From assembly GCA_017509715.1 (NCBI GenBank), contig JAFWOU010000038.1, positions 1-54,647 on the forward strand: 54,647 bases of DNA, read 5' to 3'. The notes under the pieces are model-generated. The model searched no databases. It saw only the letters and a list, made by a program, of their open reading frames with translations, and was not told where the DNA came from. Origin of the DNA: Paludibacteraceae bacterium. Its GTDB lineage: Bacteria; Bacteroidota; Bacteroidia; Bacteroidales; Paludibacteraceae. The position numbers and the translations under genes are program-made. Below, piece by piece: positions 36,157-43,911 of this stretch (positions are counted from its first letter, which is position 1; the number at the start of each line of letters is the position of its first letter).

Positions 36157-37422
36157 TTATTTCTTTTTTGCCAGTTTGGCTTGCAGTTTCTGGATCTCAT
36201 CCTCCTGGTTTCGGATGGTCTTGAGCAATTCGTTCAGCTCCTCGTTCTCGATCGTGGTAGGGTACTGCTCCTCTACCATCTGCAGGAAGTCGCTTAGGAT
36301 ATTCATGTAGTTGATGAAGGCATCGTAAGCCGACTCATACTGGGTATGACCCTGATCGATATGATTCATGTAGTGCATGTAGTTGATGTCCTGCAGGCGC
36401 AGCCATGCCATCTTCAGGTTCTTGTCCTGGCACAGGTGCACACGCTCGGCTACCGCATACAGTTTCTGCAGAGCTTCCTGTTGCAAGTCGTTGCCGTAGT
36501 ATACCGACAGGTCCTTGGCCTCGCCGGCCCAGGTCAGCGGCGTGGGCGATGATACAATGTCGCTTGCCGGCAGCTTCTTAGCAGCCTCCGACGGTGTCAT
36601 GAAGCCCATCTCACGCTCCAGGGCGAAGTAGGGCAGTGCCTTCAGGAAATCGAAGATACCCGTTCCGCTGTTCTGCAGGATACCAAAGGTCTCTGCGCCA
36701 ACCCATATATTGATCAGGTCTTCGCCCTCCGGCAGCGCCTTGAGTTGATCCGCATATTTCTCTGCATCCAGCGGGAAGTTGCCCCAACCCGGATCCGAGA
36801 AATGGAAACTCAGTTCGTCGCACAGCGGCGTGTTGCGCAGCAGCACTTTCACCTTGCTCGAACCGGCCGACTGGTATACGTAGTTCGGCGATTTCCAGCT
36901 CAGGATATGCTTGGCGCCCTCCGTCAGGATGGTCTTCAGACCCAACTTCTGCAGGTTGTAGGCCAACTCGTCGGTATAGAGCAACTCGGTGTTCCAAAGC
37001 GCCGTAGCCTTTGCACCAAACAGCTGCTTGAGCAGCGTAGCTTGCAGTTCCAGTTGCATCTTAAACTCCTGCTCGTTATACTCCGATGCGATTGAGTAGC
37101 TATAGGGCGAAGCCAGGAACTCCACACACTTGGTGTCGGCCAACTCTTTGAGTACGTCGATCATCTCCGGTGCAAACTGCTCAAACATCTCCAGGGTCGA
37201 ACCCGAGATAGCCAAGGCGCAGTGGAATTTGCCCTTCGACAGTTTGATCATGTCGCGCAGCGTGCAGCAGAGCGGCATATACGAGGTGTTGACAAGCCAC
37301 TGCAGATGGTCCTCCGTCTGCATGTCGTCATAGTAGTAATGATCGTGTCCGATGTCAAAGAAACGATATCGTTTCAGACGATACGGAGCGTGCATTTGAA
37401 AGCAAAAACAAATATTTTTCAT
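36157..37422 (-). CDS. Glycoside hydrolase family 57 protein
   Basis: 421 residues, no signal peptide, hence cytoplasmic. GH57 enzymes act on alpha-1,4-glucans (amylase, branching enzyme or 4-alpha-glucanotransferase). Family motifs: CFQMHAPYRLKRY at the start, GSTLEMFEQFAPE, the nucleophile Glu in LWNTELLYTDELAYNL, the acid/base Asp in FHFSDPGWGNFPLDAEKY, and the altered fifth motif AETFGILQNSGTGIFDFL where relatives usually read YETFGEHQ. A C-terminal coiled-coil tail (EELNELLKTIRNQEDEIQ) closes it. It lies next to a GT4 enzyme and a debranching enzyme, the usual Bacteroidales glycogen set. Confidence 0.92.
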   Translation of the reverse strand: MKNICFCFQMHAPYRLKRYRFFDIGHDHYYYDDMQTEDHLQWLVNTSYMPLCCTLRDMIKLSKGKFHCALAISGSTLEMFEQFAPEMIDVLKELADTKCVEFLASPYSYSIASEYNEQEFKMQLELQATLLKQLFGAKATALWNTELLYTDELAYNLQKLGLKTILTEGAKHILSWKSPNYVYQSAGSSKVKVLLRNTPLCDELSFHFSDPGWGNFPLDAEKYADQLKALPEGEDLINIWVGAETFGILQNSGTGIFDFLKALPYFALEREMGFMTPSEAAKKLPASDIVSSPTPLTWAGEAKDLSVYYGNDLQQEALQKLYAVAERVHLCQDKNLKMAWLRLQDINYMHYMNHIDQGHTQYESAYDAFINYMNILSDFLQMVEEQYPTTIENEELNELLKTIRNQEDEIQKLQAKLAKKK

Positions 37423-37425
37423 AAT

Positions 37426-37489
37426 ACTTAAATTACTTTAAACTTTAAACTTAAAAACTTCTCTCAACTCTCAACTCTCAACTTACAAC
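37426..37489. repeat. Two-part heptamer array
   Basis: ACTTTAA-type units (ACTTTAAACTTTAAACTTAAA) followed by AACTCTC x3 and AACTTAC, between the GT4 stop and the GH57 start. Confidence 0.8.
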
Positions 37490-38745
37490 GTGTGATTTAT
37501 CACACCGTCGTATATCCGGCGCACTTTCAGTCCGGCGTCATACCAGCGGATGTTATTCACCTCTTCGCGGCCCAACTCATGCAGACTCTTGTACATAGCC
37601 GGGTATTTCACGATAGCATATATCGCGTCGGCCATCGCGTCGATGTCCCAGTAGTCGATCTTGATGGCGTGCTGCAGGATCTCGGCGCAGCCCGACTGGT
37701 GCGAGATGATAGACGGACAGCCTACCTGCATAGCCTCCAGCGGACTGATACCAAACGGCTCACTCACGCTCGGCATGATATAGACATCGCTCATCGCCAG
37801 CATCTCCTGTACCTGCTTGCCGCGCATGAAGCCCGGGAAGTGGAACTTATCCGCAATGCCGCGCTTGGCAACCAGGTCGATCATCTCGGCCATCTTGTCA
37901 CCGCTTCCGGCCATGACAAAGCGTACGCCGTCGGTCTTCTCCAGCACGCGTGCTGCGGCCTCTACGAAGTACTCCGGTCCCTTCTGCATCGTGATACGAC
38001 CCAGGAAGGTCACCAGTTTGTCCTTGCGCTCCGGCTTCTGGAACTCCTCGGGATGCTCCAGCGGCTCTACGGCATTGTGTACCGTCGATACCTTACGCGG
38101 ATCCTGATTGTATTTCTCGATCACGGTCTGACGCGTCAGGTTGCTCACGCATATGATATGATCCGCCTCGTCCATACCGCGTTTCTCGATGGCATATACC
38201 GTCGGGTTCACGTTGCCGCGGCTGCGGTCAAAGTCGGTTGCATGCACGTGGATCACCAGCGGCTTACCCGAGATATGCTTGGCAAACACACCGGCCGGAT
38301 AGGTCAACCAGTCGTGCGAGTGGATGATGTCAAAGTCCAGCGAGTGGGCCAGCACCGAAGCCACTGCCTCGTAGTTGCCGATCTCTTCGATCAGGTTGTC
38401 CGGGTAACGACCCGAGAAACCGATACATCCCAGGTCGTCCGTACCGATACGACGATAGTCGTAGCGGATGCCGTCGCGGAAATGATAGTACTCCTCCGGT
38501 GACATCTTGCCCTCCATGCGCTTGCGCACGTAGTCATAGTCGTTGTCTTTCCATACTACAGGAATGCTGTTTGCTCCGATGATGCGCAGAAACGACTGAT
38601 CTTCGTCGCCCCACGGCTTGGGAATGACAAACGTGATCTGCATGTCTTCCTGTTGTGCCATACCACGAGTCAGTCCGTAGCTGGCCGTACCAAGACCTCC
38701 TAAGATATGAGGAGGAAACTCCCATCCAAACATTAACGCTTTCAT
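37483..38745 (-). CDS. GT4-family glycosyltransferase (glycogen synthase-like)
   Basis: 420 residues. Starts MKALMFGWEFPPHILGGLGT, the UDP/ADP-sugar synthase-type start with the Gly-rich loop; SHDWLTYPAGVFAKHISGKP, VVTFLGRITMQKGPEYFVEA-like LVTFLGRITMQKGPEYFVEA, and the C-terminal donor-site motif SEPFGISPLEAMQVGCPSII with the conserved Glu residues. GT-B fold, cytoplasmic. Its place between the debranching enzyme and GH57 suggests that it elongates glycogen or a similar alpha-glucan; the donor is not certain. The start overlaps the debranching gene by four bases. Confidence 0.93.
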   Translation of the reverse strand: MKALMFGWEFPPHILGGLGTASYGLTRGMAQQEDMQITFVIPKPWGDEDQSFLRIIGANSIPVVWKDNDYDYVRKRMEGKMSPEEYYHFRDGIRYDYRRIGTDDLGCIGFSGRYPDNLIEEIGNYEAVASVLAHSLDFDIIHSHDWLTYPAGVFAKHISGKPLVIHVHATDFDRSRGNVNPTVYAIEKRGMDEADHIICVSNLTRQTVIEKYNQDPRKVSTVHNAVEPLEHPEEFQKPERKDKLVTFLGRITMQKGPEYFVEAAARVLEKTDGVRFVMAGSGDKMAEMIDLVAKRGIADKFHFPGFMRGKQVQEMLAMSDVYIMPSVSEPFGISPLEAMQVGCPSIISHQSGCAEILQHAIKIDYWDIDAMADAIYAIVKYPAMYKSLHELGREEVNNIRWYDAGLKVRRIYDGVINHTL

Positions 38746-40733
38746 TGCTCGTCCTCCTTTCTTTCGACGTTCGACTTTTGACTTTCCTCTTCTTCGCGTT
38801 GATACTTCTTCATCGTGTCCATCAGGCTGATCACGGCCGCTACACTTGCAGCAAAACTCATGCCGCCGTGTCCTTTATATGGTGGATTTCCGTCATATAA
38901 CTCGTTCAACGTACCGATACACAGTTCACTCATCTCTTGCTCAAAGCCGATCAGCGTACGCTCCATAAAGCTCAGACCGCTCTGCTTGTATACGTCCATA
39001 TACGCACGCGAGTAAGCCGTGATCGTTGAGGGCCAAACCGGTCCGTTATGCAGGTTTCGGTCGCGCTCCTGCTGACCGCCACGGTACATAGGACGATAGC
39101 TGCCGCTCTTGGGCGATAGGCTGCGCAGACCACGCGGGGTAAGCAACTCCTTGGTGCAGATATCCACCACGGCTTTCTTCTGCTTCTTGTCCAGCGGACT
39201 GTAGGGCAGACCTACGGCCCAGATCTGGTTCGGACGTACCTCGCGGTTTTGGAACTGATCCACTACGTAGTCGTTCAGGTATAGGCCGTTCCAGAAGGTC
39301 TGTACAAAGGCCTCGCGCGAGATCTCGGCCTGGTATTCCATCAGGTCGGCTGTGGTGTCCTTGCCGATGGCATGCTCCATCTCCGCTACGAAGCGAAGTG
39401 CGTTATACCACAGCGCGTTCACCTCTACCACGTAGCCCGTACGCGGCGTGCAGGGGAATCCGTTCTCTGTGGCATTCATCCACGTAGCCGGACGCGTCGT
39501 GCCGTCCACCCAGAGCAAGCCGTTCTGGTGCAACCAGCAACGCGGGTGCTGCTGCTTGCGATAGAATTTTACGATATCCTGGCAGAGCTCTGCATATTTC
39601 TCGGCAGCCTCTTTTACCGTGTACTTATGTGCATATTTCTGGATCGCACGGATAAACCATAGCAATGCGTCCGGCTCATCCATACCCGTCAACTTGCAGC
39701 GCTCGGGATGACCGTTCAGGAACTCACGTACCTCGTCTACGGCCGTCTCGTCCATGATAGCCTTCCAGTACTCCGGACGATCGATGTCCAGCGTACAGCT
39801 GGCTACAGCAAAGAACTCGCTGCGGGCATCGGCGCCGAACCACGGATAGCCGGCCAGCAGGTAGCACTTGTCGCCCTCGCGTTTGTAGAACTGCGCCGCC
39901 GAGTTCTTCAGCGTCGTAAACATGTCCTCGCGGGCATTGCGACGCTCCAGCTCCTTCTTCCAGGTAACCTTCAGCGTAGACGTCTTGCACTCCGTCACAC
40001 CGGCGGCAAAGATCACGCTCTCGCCTTTCTTCATTGGTAGCTCAAAGTAGCCGGGCACCAGCAGGTCCTCTTTGTACGCATAGCCGCGCTCTTTCTCCTT
40101 GCGGTACTCAATGCCCTTGTACCAGTTGGGATCGTGATGATACTCCACAGCCTTCGAGAACTGCATAAAAAGCGTCGGGAAATGCGGATACATACGATTC
40201 ATACGTCCGTTCTCGCATTCGTCCATATTGGCATTGGCCAACGGATTCTCGTGCGTCAACTCGTTCACCGAACGGAAGGCCAGGAACGGACGGAAACGCA
40301 GCAATGTCGGACTACCGCTCTCCAGCAGCGTGTAGCGAATCAGCACACGCGGCTCAAAGCTTACCAACATTCTCTCTTTCTGCAGCACCATCGCGCCGAC
40401 ACGGTAGGTCGTGCGCGAGATGACCTCGCAGTCGAACTCTCGGATGTACTTGTGCCCGTTCGGGGCAAAAGTGCTCTCTCCGTACTGGTGCAAACCCAGG
40501 TTGAACTCCGCGCCGTGTTGAATCACCGTCTCATCCAGCGACGAGAGCAACACGTAGTTGTCCGGACCCAGTTCCGGCAGGGGCATCACCAACTGACCGT
40601 GGTACTTGCGTGTGTTGCAGTCCACCAGCGTCGTCGAGTTGTACACACCCGCACGGTTGGTACGAATCATCTCTTTTGTCAGCGATCGTTCCAGGTTAAC
40701 CAGCACTTTCTTGTCAAAATTCAGATAACCCAT
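38742..40733 (-). CDS. Glycogen debranching enzyme (amylo-alpha-1,6-glucosidase)
   Basis: 663 residues. N-terminal bacterial-type GDE_N domain (about 20-240: LTKEMIRTNRAGVYNSTTLV, DCNTRKYHGQLVM) and C-terminal (alpha/alpha)6 GDE_C domain (about 290-650) with AGYPWFGADARSEFF, the catalytic acid region LTGMDEPDALLWFI, GLLWVDGTTRPATWMNATEN and NLHNGPVWPSTI. It hydrolyses alpha-1,6 branches. The extreme C-terminus (EEESQKSNVERKEDEQ) is encoded by a heptamer array at 38759-38783 and is not conserved. The next gene (GT4) overlaps by four bases. Confidence 0.93.
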   Translation of the reverse strand: MGYLNFDKKVLVNLERSLTKEMIRTNRAGVYNSTTLVDCNTRKYHGQLVMPLPELGPDNYVLLSSLDETVIQHGAEFNLGLHQYGESTFAPNGHKYIREFDCEVISRTTYRVGAMVLQKERMLVSFEPRVLIRYTLLESGSPTLLRFRPFLAFRSVNELTHENPLANANMDECENGRMNRMYPHFPTLFMQFSKAVEYHHDPNWYKGIEYRKEKERGYAYKEDLLVPGYFELPMKKGESVIFAAGVTECKTSTLKVTWKKELERRNAREDMFTTLKNSAAQFYKREGDKCYLLAGYPWFGADARSEFFAVASCTLDIDRPEYWKAIMDETAVDEVREFLNGHPERCKLTGMDEPDALLWFIRAIQKYAHKYTVKEAAEKYAELCQDIVKFYRKQQHPRCWLHQNGLLWVDGTTRPATWMNATENGFPCTPRTGYVVEVNALWYNALRFVAEMEHAIGKDTTADLMEYQAEISREAFVQTFWNGLYLNDYVVDQFQNREVRPNQIWAVGLPYSPLDKKQKKAVVDICTKELLTPRGLRSLSPKSGSYRPMYRGGQQERDRNLHNGPVWPSTITAYSRAYMDVYKQSGLSFMERTLIGFEQEMSELCIGTLNELYDGNPPYKGHGGMSFAASVAAVISLMDTMKKYQREEEESQKSNVERKEDEQ
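38759..38783. repeat. Heptamer array encoding the debranching-enzyme tail
   Basis: CTTTCGACGTTCGACTTTTG-type heptamers (TTTCGAC, GTTCGAC, TTTTGAC) lie inside the coding region and encode residues of the tail (SQKSNVERK). Same family as the promoter-linked arrays. Confidence 0.8.
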
Positions 40734-40759
40734 GATGTAAGATTTATTATTAAGTATAG

Positions 40760-41917
40760 TTAGTTAAATTTTCCTTCAAACTGCGTTCCCGCATCCGCTA
40801 CCATCTGCTTGATGCGTTGCTCCTCCTGCTTCTTGCAAATCAAGAGTACGCCTTTCTGCTCGGCGATGATCAGGTCGTCTACGCCCTGCACTACAGCCAG
40901 TTTGCCTTTCTCCAGGGTCACGACGTTGTTCCTTGCCTCGTAGAACAGCGCGTCCGAGTGCAGGCTCACATTGCCCTGCTCGTCCTTCTCGCTTAGTTCG
41001 TACAGGCTACCCCACGTACCCAGGTCGCTCCAGCCGAAACTGGACGGCAGTACGTATACGTTCTTCGCTTTCTCCATCACGCCGTAGTCGATCGAGATGT
41101 TCGGGCACTTCGGGAAAATATGCTCGATAAAGTCCTCCTCCTTGTCCGTGCCCATCAGCAACTCGCCCTCACGGAAGCGGTCGGCCACCTCCGGTAAGTA
41201 CCAGCGGAAAGCCTCGCTGATCGTCTTCAGACTCCAGATGAATATACCGCTGTTCCATAGGAAATCACCGCTTTCCAAGAACACCTTGGCCATCTCCAGA
41301 TTCGGTTTCTCCGTAAAGGTCTTCACAGGATAGATACCGTCTGAAAGCTGACGGCTGACGGCTGACGGCTTAATATACTGGATATACCCATACCCTGTCT
41401 CCGGACGCGTCGGCTGCATACCCAGCGTGCAGATAGCGTCGTGCGTGCCTACAAAGTCAAACGCCCGCTGTATCGTCTGCCGGAATTTCTCTTCCTCCAG
41501 GATTAGGTGATCACTCGCTGCCACCACAATGTTGGCCTTCAGTTCCTCACGCTCCCAGTCCTGGTTCTTGGCATTCAGTCCCGCACGCTTCAGGCAGATG
41601 GCCCGGATATGCGCCGTAGCATACGCAATGCATGGCGCCGTGTTGCGCCGTGCCGGTTCGCACAGCACCTGCTGCTCCTTCATGTCTGGGATCTGCTCCA
41701 GTATGATCTGCTTGTAGGCTATGTTCGTCACGATGAACATATTCTCAATCGGCACCAGCGGACGAAATCGGTCCACCGTCATCTGCAGTAGGCTGCGACC
41801 CGTACCGAAGAAGTCCAAAAACTGCTTCGGCTTGTCCTGACGACTGTATGGCCAGAAGCGGCTACCGATGCCGCCCGCCATGATCACGCAATAGTTGTTT
41901 TGTCGTTTGCTTTCCAT
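40760..41917 (-). CDS. manC: Mannose-1-phosphate guanylyltransferase
   Basis: Makes GDP-mannose from mannose-1-phosphate and GTP, for surface polysaccharides and GDP-fucose. 385 residues: pyrophosphorylase motif VIMAGGIGSRFWPYSRQDKP, LCEPARRNTAPCIAYATAHI, the VVAASDHLI motif, VKTFTEKPNLEMAKVFLESG and WNSGIFIWSLKTI. The start is ATG 41917, because a TTG eight codons earlier overlaps the -7 promoter element and would not be transcribed. Residues PSAVSRQLSD lie in a loop after GYGYIQYI and are encoded by heptamers (41347-41370). First gene of the long minus-strand unit. Confidence 0.93.
   Translation of the reverse strand: MESKRQNNYCVIMAGGIGSRFWPYSRQDKPKQFLDFFGTGRSLLQMTVDRFRPLVPIENMFIVTNIAYKQIILEQIPDMKEQQVLCEPARRNTAPCIAYATAHIRAICLKRAGLNAKNQDWEREELKANIVVAASDHLILEEEKFRQTIQRAFDFVGTHDAICTLGMQPTRPETGYGYIQYIKPSAVSRQLSDGIYPVKTFTEKPNLEMAKVFLESGDFLWNSGIFIWSLKTISEAFRWYLPEVADRFREGELLMGTDKEEDFIEHIFPKCPNISIDYGVMEKAKNVYVLPSSFGWSDLGTWGSLYELSEKDEQGNVSLHSDALFYEARNNVVTLEKGKLAVVQGVDDLIIAEQKGVLLICKKQEEQRIKQMVADAGTQFEGKFN
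41347..41370. repeat. GCTGACG heptamers inside manC
   Basis: Three and a half copies of GCTGACG in frame in manC, encoding the PSAVSRQLS loop. The same units build the dispersed repeats at 7464, 51965 and 54374. Confidence 0.8.
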
Positions 41918-41938
41918 AGGGATATACGTATTTGGGTG

Positions 41939-41969
41939 CAAAGATACAACTTTTTTTTCATATACGCAA
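41939..41969 (-). promoter_or_regulatory. Predicted manC promoter with extended -33
   Basis: Minus strand: TTG (41969-41967) in ACGCTTGCGTATATG, 20 bases, TATCTTTG (41946-41939). Probably drives the whole run down to 25168 in part, though internal promoters cannot be excluded. Confidence 0.85.
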
Positions 41970-42023
41970 GCGTGCGCGTTAAATAATTTGGAAAAAACAG
42001 CTTTTCACCCCTTAAAAACCAAT

Positions 42024-42053
42024 TTTTCAACTTTCAACTGTCAACTTTCAACT
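42024..42053. repeat. Heptamer array CTTTCAA at the gldD promoter
   Basis: TTTTCAA, CTTTCAA, CTGTCAA, CTTTCAA, then a T-run and the -7 element. Same placement as at recO and the 5-FCL gene. Confidence 0.85.
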
Positions 42054-42069
42054 TTTTTCCGTACCTTTG
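42039..42069 (+). promoter_or_regulatory. Predicted gldD promoter
   Basis: The -7 element TACCTTTG is at 42062-42069. The -33 position (42039-42041) reads TGT within the heptamer array. The expected leader is about 19 nt before the ATG at 42094. Confidence 0.65.
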
Positions 42070-42093
42070 TGCCGTATTTTGGATAAATAGGCG

Positions 42094-42699
42094 ATGAAAT
42101 GTTTTTTTAACATACTGGTCGGCATGCTCTTCATACTGGGTTTGAGTTCGTGTGGACGCGTAGCCACGCCCAAACCCTTCGGCTACTTCTATATCGCCGT
42201 ACCCGATACGGCCTACCTGCCGCTGTCCCAATACCGGACGCCGGACGGTTCGATGCCATGTGCCGACTTCCCGTACGACTTCCAGCTCTCGCGCAATGCC
42301 CGGGTGGTGCTGCGCACCGGTGAGGACGAGGACTACTGGATCAATGTTCATTATCCTACGCTCAATGCGGATATCCATTGCTCCTACAAACCGGTTCATG
42401 GCAACCTGCGTGCCCTCACCGACGATGCAATGAGTTTTGTCTATAAGCATGTGTCCCAGGCCTCGGCTATCCCCGAACGTGTCTACGAGAACCCCGATGC
42501 GCATGTATATGGTGTGCTCTTCAATCTGCAGGGCAACACCGCCTCGCCTTCCCAGTTCTTTGTCACCGACTCCGTCCGCCATTTCTTCCGCGCCTCGATC
42601 TACTGCAACTGCCGACCCAACGCCGATTCGTTGGCACCGATATACGACTATATACAACAGGATGTCCTCCGTATGGTGGAAACAATGCAATGGAGATAA
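42094..42699 (+). CDS. gldD: Gliding-motility/T9SS lipoprotein GldD
   Basis: 201 residues. Lipoprotein signal MKCFFNILVGMLFILGLSSC followed by GRVATPKPFGYFYIAVPDTA, which matches the GldD start (TPKPRGYFRI). Further family segments: YWINVHYPTLNADIHCSYKP and the C-terminal SQFFVTDSVRHFFRASIYCN and NADSLAPIYDYIQQDVLRMV. GldD is needed for gliding and T9SS function in Flavobacterium; its exact role is not known. It is unlinked from the gldK-N cluster. Its last ten bases overlap the next gene. Confidence 0.9.
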   Translation: MKCFFNILVGMLFILGLSSCGRVATPKPFGYFYIAVPDTAYLPLSQYRTPDGSMPCADFPYDFQLSRNARVVLRTGEDEDYWINVHYPTLNADIHCSYKPVHGNLRALTDDAMSFVYKHVSQASAIPERVYENPDAHVYGVLFNLQGNTASPSQFFVTDSVRHFFRASIYCNCRPNADSLAPIYDYIQQDVLRMVETMQWR

Positions 42700-43850
42700 C
42701 TGCAGGAAAACATAAGGCTTTAGCGCTCCTGCTCGACCCCGAGAAGGCCGACCTCTCGCGCCTGCCTATCACGGCCGATGCCCGCCCCGACTATATCTTC
42801 GTCGGCGGCTCCACCGGTGGCGACACCACGGCATTTATCAAAAATCTAAAATCAAAAATCAGCAATCTAAAATCCGCCACCCCTGTCATCTTATTTCCGG
42901 GAGATGCCTCCCAGTTTAGCGCGGAGGCGGATGCCGTGCTCTTCCTCTCGCTCCTGTCGGGCTGCAATCCGGAGTATATCGTCGGTCAGCAGATCCGGTC
43001 GGCACGTCGTATCCACGACTCGCGTGTAGAGTGCATTCCGACGGCTTATGTCCTCATCGATGGCGGCGTCGAGACCTCCACCATGCGTGTGACGGGTACC
43101 CGGCCGCTCCCGCCATCTGACATCCAGGCAATAGTCGACACCTGTATCGCGGCCCAACTGATGGGTAAGCAGCTCATCTACCTCGAGGCCGGTAGCGGTG
43201 CCCTTTGTCCCGTGCCCGAAGCTGTCATACGTGCCGTGCGTGCTGCGGTCAGTCTGCCCCTCATCGTGGGTGGAGGCATCCGTACGCCCGAGCAGATGAA
43301 CCGGGCCTACCGTGCCGGCGCCGACATCGTCGTCATCGGCAACCACTTCGAGTCCCATCCCGAGCAGCTGTCGCAATTCTGTCAGAGTACTCAGAATACT
43401 CAGAATACTCAGATTAATCCGAGTGATGAAAAATTTATGCGCCTCGCCCTCCATGAGGCCGAGAAAGCCTATGAGGCCGGCGAAGTACCCGTAGGCTGCG
43501 TCATCGTATCCGGCGGCCAGATCATCGGACGCGGACACAACCTCACCGAGACGCTCCACGACGTTACGGCCCATGCCGAGATACAAGCTGTCACGGCGGC
43601 GGCCCAGACGCTGGGCGCCAAGTATATGCCTGATGCTACGCTTTATGTCACCGTCGAACCCTGCGTCATGTGCGCGGGTGCTATCGGTTGGTCCCAGATT
43701 CGACGGGTAGTCTACGGTTGCCCCGACGAGAAGCGCGGCTTTAGCCGTTTCGCACCCCGTGCCTTCCATGCCAAATGCAGCGTCACGTCCGGTGTACTCA
43801 GTTCGGAATGCCAAGCCCTCATGCAACAATTTTTTAAACAACATAGATAA
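42690..43850 (+). CDS. GGGP/HepGP synthase fused to tRNA adenosine deaminase TadA
   Basis: 386 residues with two domains. Residues 1-230: PcrB/GGGPS TIM barrel, which joins a prenyl diphosphate to glycerol-1-phosphate (LLLDPEKADLS, YIFVGGSTGG, PVILFPGDASQFS, YLEAGSGA, PLIVGGGIRTPEQMN, GADIVVIGNHFE). Residues about 246-386: TadA, which makes inosine 34 in tRNA-Arg(ACG); zinc and catalytic residues are in HAEIQAV (H295, E297) and EPCVMCAG (C325, C328). Residues 232-247 (QSTQNTQNTQINPS) are encoded by four nonamers with no stop. The usual TadA start Met is absent. Residues 52-63 are also array-encoded. Translation as one protein is likely from the sequence but unproven. Confidence 0.9.
   Translation: MEITAGKHKALALLLDPEKADLSRLPITADARPDYIFVGGSTGGDTTAFIKNLKSKISNLKSATPVILFPGDASQFSAEADAVLFLSLLSGCNPEYIVGQQIRSARRIHDSRVECIPTAYVLIDGGVETSTMRVTGTRPLPPSDIQAIVDTCIAAQLMGKQLIYLEAGSGALCPVPEAVIRAVRAAVSLPLIVGGGIRTPEQMNRAYRAGADIVVIGNHFESHPEQLSQFCQSTQNTQNTQINPSDEKFMRLALHEAEKAYEAGEVPVGCVIVSGGQIIGRGHNLTETLHDVTAHAEIQAVTAAAQTLGAKYMPDATLYVTVEPCVMCAGAIGWSQIRRVVYGCPDEKRGFSRFAPRAFHAKCSVTSGVLSSECQALMQQFFKQHR
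42841..42875. repeat. AATCTAAA-type array inside the GGGPS domain
   Basis: AAAATCTAAAATC, AAAAATCAGC and AATCTAAAATC follow each other in frame and encode NLKSKISNLKSA, just before the conserved PVILFPG strand. Confidence 0.7.
43384..43419. repeat. Nonamer array, copy 1 (linker of the fusion)
   Basis: AGAGTACTC, AGAATACTC, AGAATACTC, AGATTAATC. Related arrays are at 46614-46649 (dusB) and 53075-53110 (preA), all in frame. Confidence 0.9.
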
Positions 43851-43900
43851 ACTTATCAACTAATCAACCAATAAACTAATCAACTAATCAACTAATCAAC
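43850..43900. repeat. Octamer array between TadA and pgpH
   Basis: AACTTATC, AACTAATC, AACCAATA, AACTAATC (twice more) fill the 61-bp gap and end before the start codon at 43912. Confidence 0.85.
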
Positions 43901-43911
43901 CCCCACCCCAT

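Noticed and set aside
41918..41941. Longer manC start (TTG, eight extra codons)
   Set aside because: That TTG is part of the CAAAGATA/TATCTTTG promoter box, so it would not be in the mRNA.
43436..43850. Separate tadA gene starting at an internal ATG (43436)
   Set aside because: The conserved residues DEKF before that ATG belong to TadA, no stop codon separates the parts, and the frame is continuous. A minor internal start remains possible.
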